From: CBDCPI01 sp965220245
GTDB lineage: Bacteria; Chloroflexota; Dehalococcoidia; Lucifugimonadales; UBA3495
Reading direction: 5' to 3'
DNA length: 64,000 bases
NCBI GenBank assembly: GCA_965220245.1
Contig: CBDCPI010000013.1
Coordinates: 372,001-436,000, forward strand
The notes under the pieces were generated by a model. It had not been told where the DNA came from and ran no database searches. It was given only the letters and a program-made list of their open reading frames with translations. This document shows positions 61,900 through 64,000 of this stretch, piece after piece (the stretch's first letter is position 1; every line of letters starts with the position of its first letter). Made by a program: the position numbers and the translations under genes.

Positions 61900-63177
61900 A
61901 TGACTACCGTCGCCGCCCCCGACCTGGTCCCCGCGCGGATGCTCAATGAGTATGCCTACTGTCCCCGCTTGGCCTACCTGGAATGGGTGCAGGGAGAATT
62001 CGAGGACAGCGTGGACACCATCGAGGGCCGCTTTCAGCACCGCCGGGTGGACCGTCCTTCGGGAAAGCTTCCCTCCCCTCCGGACAAGGATGCTGCTGAT
62101 TCAGCCGAAGAAGATGCTGCGCCGGAGACCATCCACGCCCGCTCCGTTCTGCTCTCCGACGAGGACCTGGGCGCCACTACCCGTATTGACTTGATCGAGG
62201 GCCAAGGCAACGTCGTCACCCCGGTGGACTACAAGCATGGCAAGGCCCCCGACGTACCGGAAGGGGCCTGGGAGCCGGAGAGGGTCCAGGTCTGCGTCCA
62301 AGGACTGCTGCTCCGCGCCAACGGTTACACCTGCACCCAGGGAATGCTCTACTTCGTAGAGTCCCGCCAGCGGGTGGCGGTCCCCTTGGACGACGCCCTC
62401 ATCTCGCGCACCTTGGAGCTGTTGTCGGGAATTCGCGGCATGGCCTCCTCCGGGCAAATTCCTCAACCCCTGGTGGACAGCCCCAAGTGCCCCAGGTGCT
62501 CCTTGGTGGGCATTTGCCTCCCCGACGAGGTGAACTTTATCTCCGCGAAAGGGCAGGCCGTCAAACAGGAGGACGTTCGCCGGATGGCTCCCGCCAGGGA
62601 CGATGCTATTCCCGTATACGTCCAGACCCAAGGAGCGGTGGTCGGCAAGTCCGGCGACCAGTTGGAAGTGAAACAGAAGGGACAGGTGTTACAAAAGGTC
62701 CGCCTGATGGAAGTCTCCCACCTAGCCCTTTTCGGCAACGTCCAAGTCACCACCCAAGCGGTCCAGGAGTTGCTCGACCGGAACATTCCCATCTGTTACT
62801 TCAGCTACGGGGGATGGTTCCGGGGCATAACCAACGGCATGGGCCACAAGAACGTGGAACTGCGCTGTCAGCAGTACCTGGGAGCAATGACGCCCGAAAC
62901 CGCTTTGCCCATCGCCCGCCAGATGGTCTTCGGAAAGATAAAGAACTGCCGCACTCTGCTGCGCCGGAACCACCGGGAGCCGCCGTCCGCCATTCTGGCA
63001 GAACTGGACCGGCTGGCAGACCGGGCGCAGACGGCCCCGTCCCTGGATACTCTGCTGGGTATCGAGGGGGCCGCCGCCCGGACCTATTTCTCCGAGTTCC
63101 AGGGCATGATTAAGGCCAAGTCCTTGGACTTCGACTTCCGGGGGCGGAACCGGCGCCCTCCCCGGGACCCGGCTGAC
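61900..63177 (+). pseudogene. cas4-cas1: type I-G Cas4-Cas1 fusion, cut by an insertion sequence
   Basis: The adaptation protein of type I-G systems: Cas4 trims pre-spacers, Cas1 integrates them. Residues 1-205 are Cas4, with iron-sulfur cysteines at 21, 197, 200 and 206 and the nuclease residues in TRIDLIEG (Asp97) and TPVDYKHGK (Asp110, Lys112). Cas1 begins near 232 (IPVYVQTQGAVVG) and has the catalytic glutamate in GIEGAAARTYF (Glu389), then stops being Cas1 after RGRNRRPPRDP near 63172, where family members go on to the catalytic His and Asp. From there the frame enters the insertion sequence and stays open to the window end without making sense. The cas2 gene is not visible. The ATG has no strong ribosome site. 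Confidence 0.86.
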
Positions 63178-64000
63178 AAGGGTAGGCATTTGATTGTTTC
63201 AGGTTTCTGCATGGTAGATGAGCTTCATATCGGGCGACGGTTCCGGCCACGGTTCAGGAAGCAGCCAGACCCTGCGCCAAAGTCTGCCCTTGGGCAGCAG
63301 CCGTCTCAGCCAGATGATGCCCTGCCGCAGTACACTGATAGTCCGTTTGGGAGCGCTCCAAGCGCTGCGGTGAGTGGACGCCAGAGCCTTCGGCGGTGCT
63401 CTGAGATGGCCGGGCGCTATGCCAAGCTCATTGGCGTCTTCTACCCTGATCCCATACGCCAGCGTCCAGAACGTCGCCACCGACAACGCAAGCCAGTGCC
63501 TCGCCACCCGTTCGGGATCGGTCCTGCGAGTGTTCTGCCACTGCCACCCCAAGCTCTTGAGTGCTCTGAAGCCCAGTTCTATCCAGAACCGGAGCATGTA
63601 CCAGCACACCCCTGCTTCGCCGGGCGGCAGGTCGGTCATCACCACCCACGGCTCGTCTTGGCCCTGGTCCCAGACCACAATCACCGTCCCGCGGCGGCGC
63701 TTGCTGCTGTCCCTGAAAGCCGTCCCGGACCCAACATATGCGTGCCCCGGCCCCGGCACCAACGCTCGCGCCGGCAGGCGGGTTCCTCCGTCAGGGCAGA
63801 ACACGGTGTTGACCGATTGCCGCATGTAAGGATGCCACCCCACAGAGCGTATCTGCTCCCACAGCCGCGGACTCCTCAAACCGCGGTCAGTCATCACCAG
63901 CACGCTCATGTCCGGCGGCACCGCTTCGGACAGCAACTTCAGCAGACTCACCGCCGGCGCTATCCACTGCCCGGGTTTGTTGGCGGGCAGGATGTGCCAG
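63178..64000 (-). mobile_element. partial IS4-type insertion sequence in cas1
   Basis: One end of an insertion sequence lies between 63172 and 63198, inside cas1; the other end is beyond the window. The terminal repeat cannot be fixed without the other end. It holds a minus-strand transposase. Confidence 0.75.
63199..64000 (-). CDS. IS4-type DDE transposase, 5' end outside window
   Basis: The last 267 residues of a DDE transposase. Catalytic features: DMSVLVMTDRGLRSPRLW (Asp) and RFWIELGFRALKSLGWQW (Glu); then a basic tail, LLPKGRLWRRVW. It belongs to the DDE_Tnp_1/IS4-like group. The frame is open upstream of the first Met in view (WHILPANKPGQWIAPAVS) and goes past the window end. It splits the cas1 part of the Cas4-Cas1 gene. 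Confidence 0.82.
   Translation of the reverse strand, partial: WHILPANKPGQWIAPAVSLLKLLSEAVPPDMSVLVMTDRGLRSPRLWEQIRSVGWHPYMRQSVNTVFCPDGGTRLPARALVPGPGHAYVGSGTAFRDSSKRRRGTVIVVWDQGQDEPWVVMTDLPPGEAGVCWYMLRFWIELGFRALKSLGWQWQNTRRTDPERVARHWLALSVATFWTLAYGIRVEDANELGIAPGHLRAPPKALASTHRSAWSAPKRTISVLRQGIIWLRRLLPKGRLWRRVWLLPEPWPEPSPDMKLIYHAET

Noticed and set aside
63178..64000. Plus-strand continuation of cas4-cas1 to the window end
   Set aside because: The open frame there reads antisense through a transposase and has no Cas1 similarity.

Overview
The window is GC-rich bacterial DNA of mixed housekeeping and accessory character. No marker gene fixes the lineage. B12-dependent ribonucleotide reductase, CO-dehydrogenase-type redox subunits, RraA and HpcH aldolases, Uma2 nucleases and dense palindromic interspersed repeats fit a Chloroflexota (Dehalococcoidia/SAR202-like) genome; this is inference. 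Visible promoters are ordinary TTGACA/TATAAT types. TAG, TAA and TGA all serve as normal stops.

Layout. 1-5.8 kb: the 3' end of nrdJ with a terminator, pdxA, and a Hen1-Pnkp RNA-repair operon whose hen1 is frameshifted. 5.9-14.1 kb: proC, yggT, a padR/HAAS membrane-protein pair, degV, a P-loop kinase, a frameshifted leucyl aminopeptidase, a VOC protein and an MFS transporter. 14.1-21.6 kb: a zinc operon (zur, znuA, znuC, znuB) interrupted by a 1315-residue fused ABC exporter with histidine-rich linkers. 22-30 kb: cupin, RraA, HtrA, MOSC, HpcH aldolase and acyl-CoA ligase, then CoxM- and CoxS-like subunits without their molybdenum partner. 30.2-38.6 kb: a 2449-residue surface protein (GLUG, PKD, VCBS repeats), a VCBS fragment and a MarR gene, all on the minus strand. 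38.6-40 kb: a field of small repeats. 40-45 kb: SDR, hydrolase, a coiled-coil nuclease-like protein and a Uma2 nuclease. 45.9-51.1 kb: a gene of about 1726 codons, broken by three frameshifts, joining four glycosyltransferase-like modules, a kinase-like module and a methyltransferase. 51.6-55.1 kb: nonsense-broken DUF488 and deoxyribosyltransferase genes, a complete IS982-type element and a second Uma2 gene with a 14-G run. 55.6-64 kb: a type I-G (formerly I-U) CRISPR-Cas locus in which cas3 and csb1 are frameshifted, csb3 carries an internal amber codon and the cas4-cas1 fusion is cut by an insertion sequence; only csb2 looks intact. No CRISPR array is visible.

Three themes stand out. Many genes are inactivated, by frameshift, stop codon or insertion; some of the frameshifts may be sequence errors. 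Short palindromic repeats have entered reading frames and read through as related peptides in unrelated proteins. Small non-autonomous elements with terminal inverted repeats and 9-bp flanking duplications are present. The most unusual loci are the glycosyltransferase-kinase-methyltransferase gene, the histidine-rich exporter in the zinc operon, and the decayed type I-G CRISPR locus.
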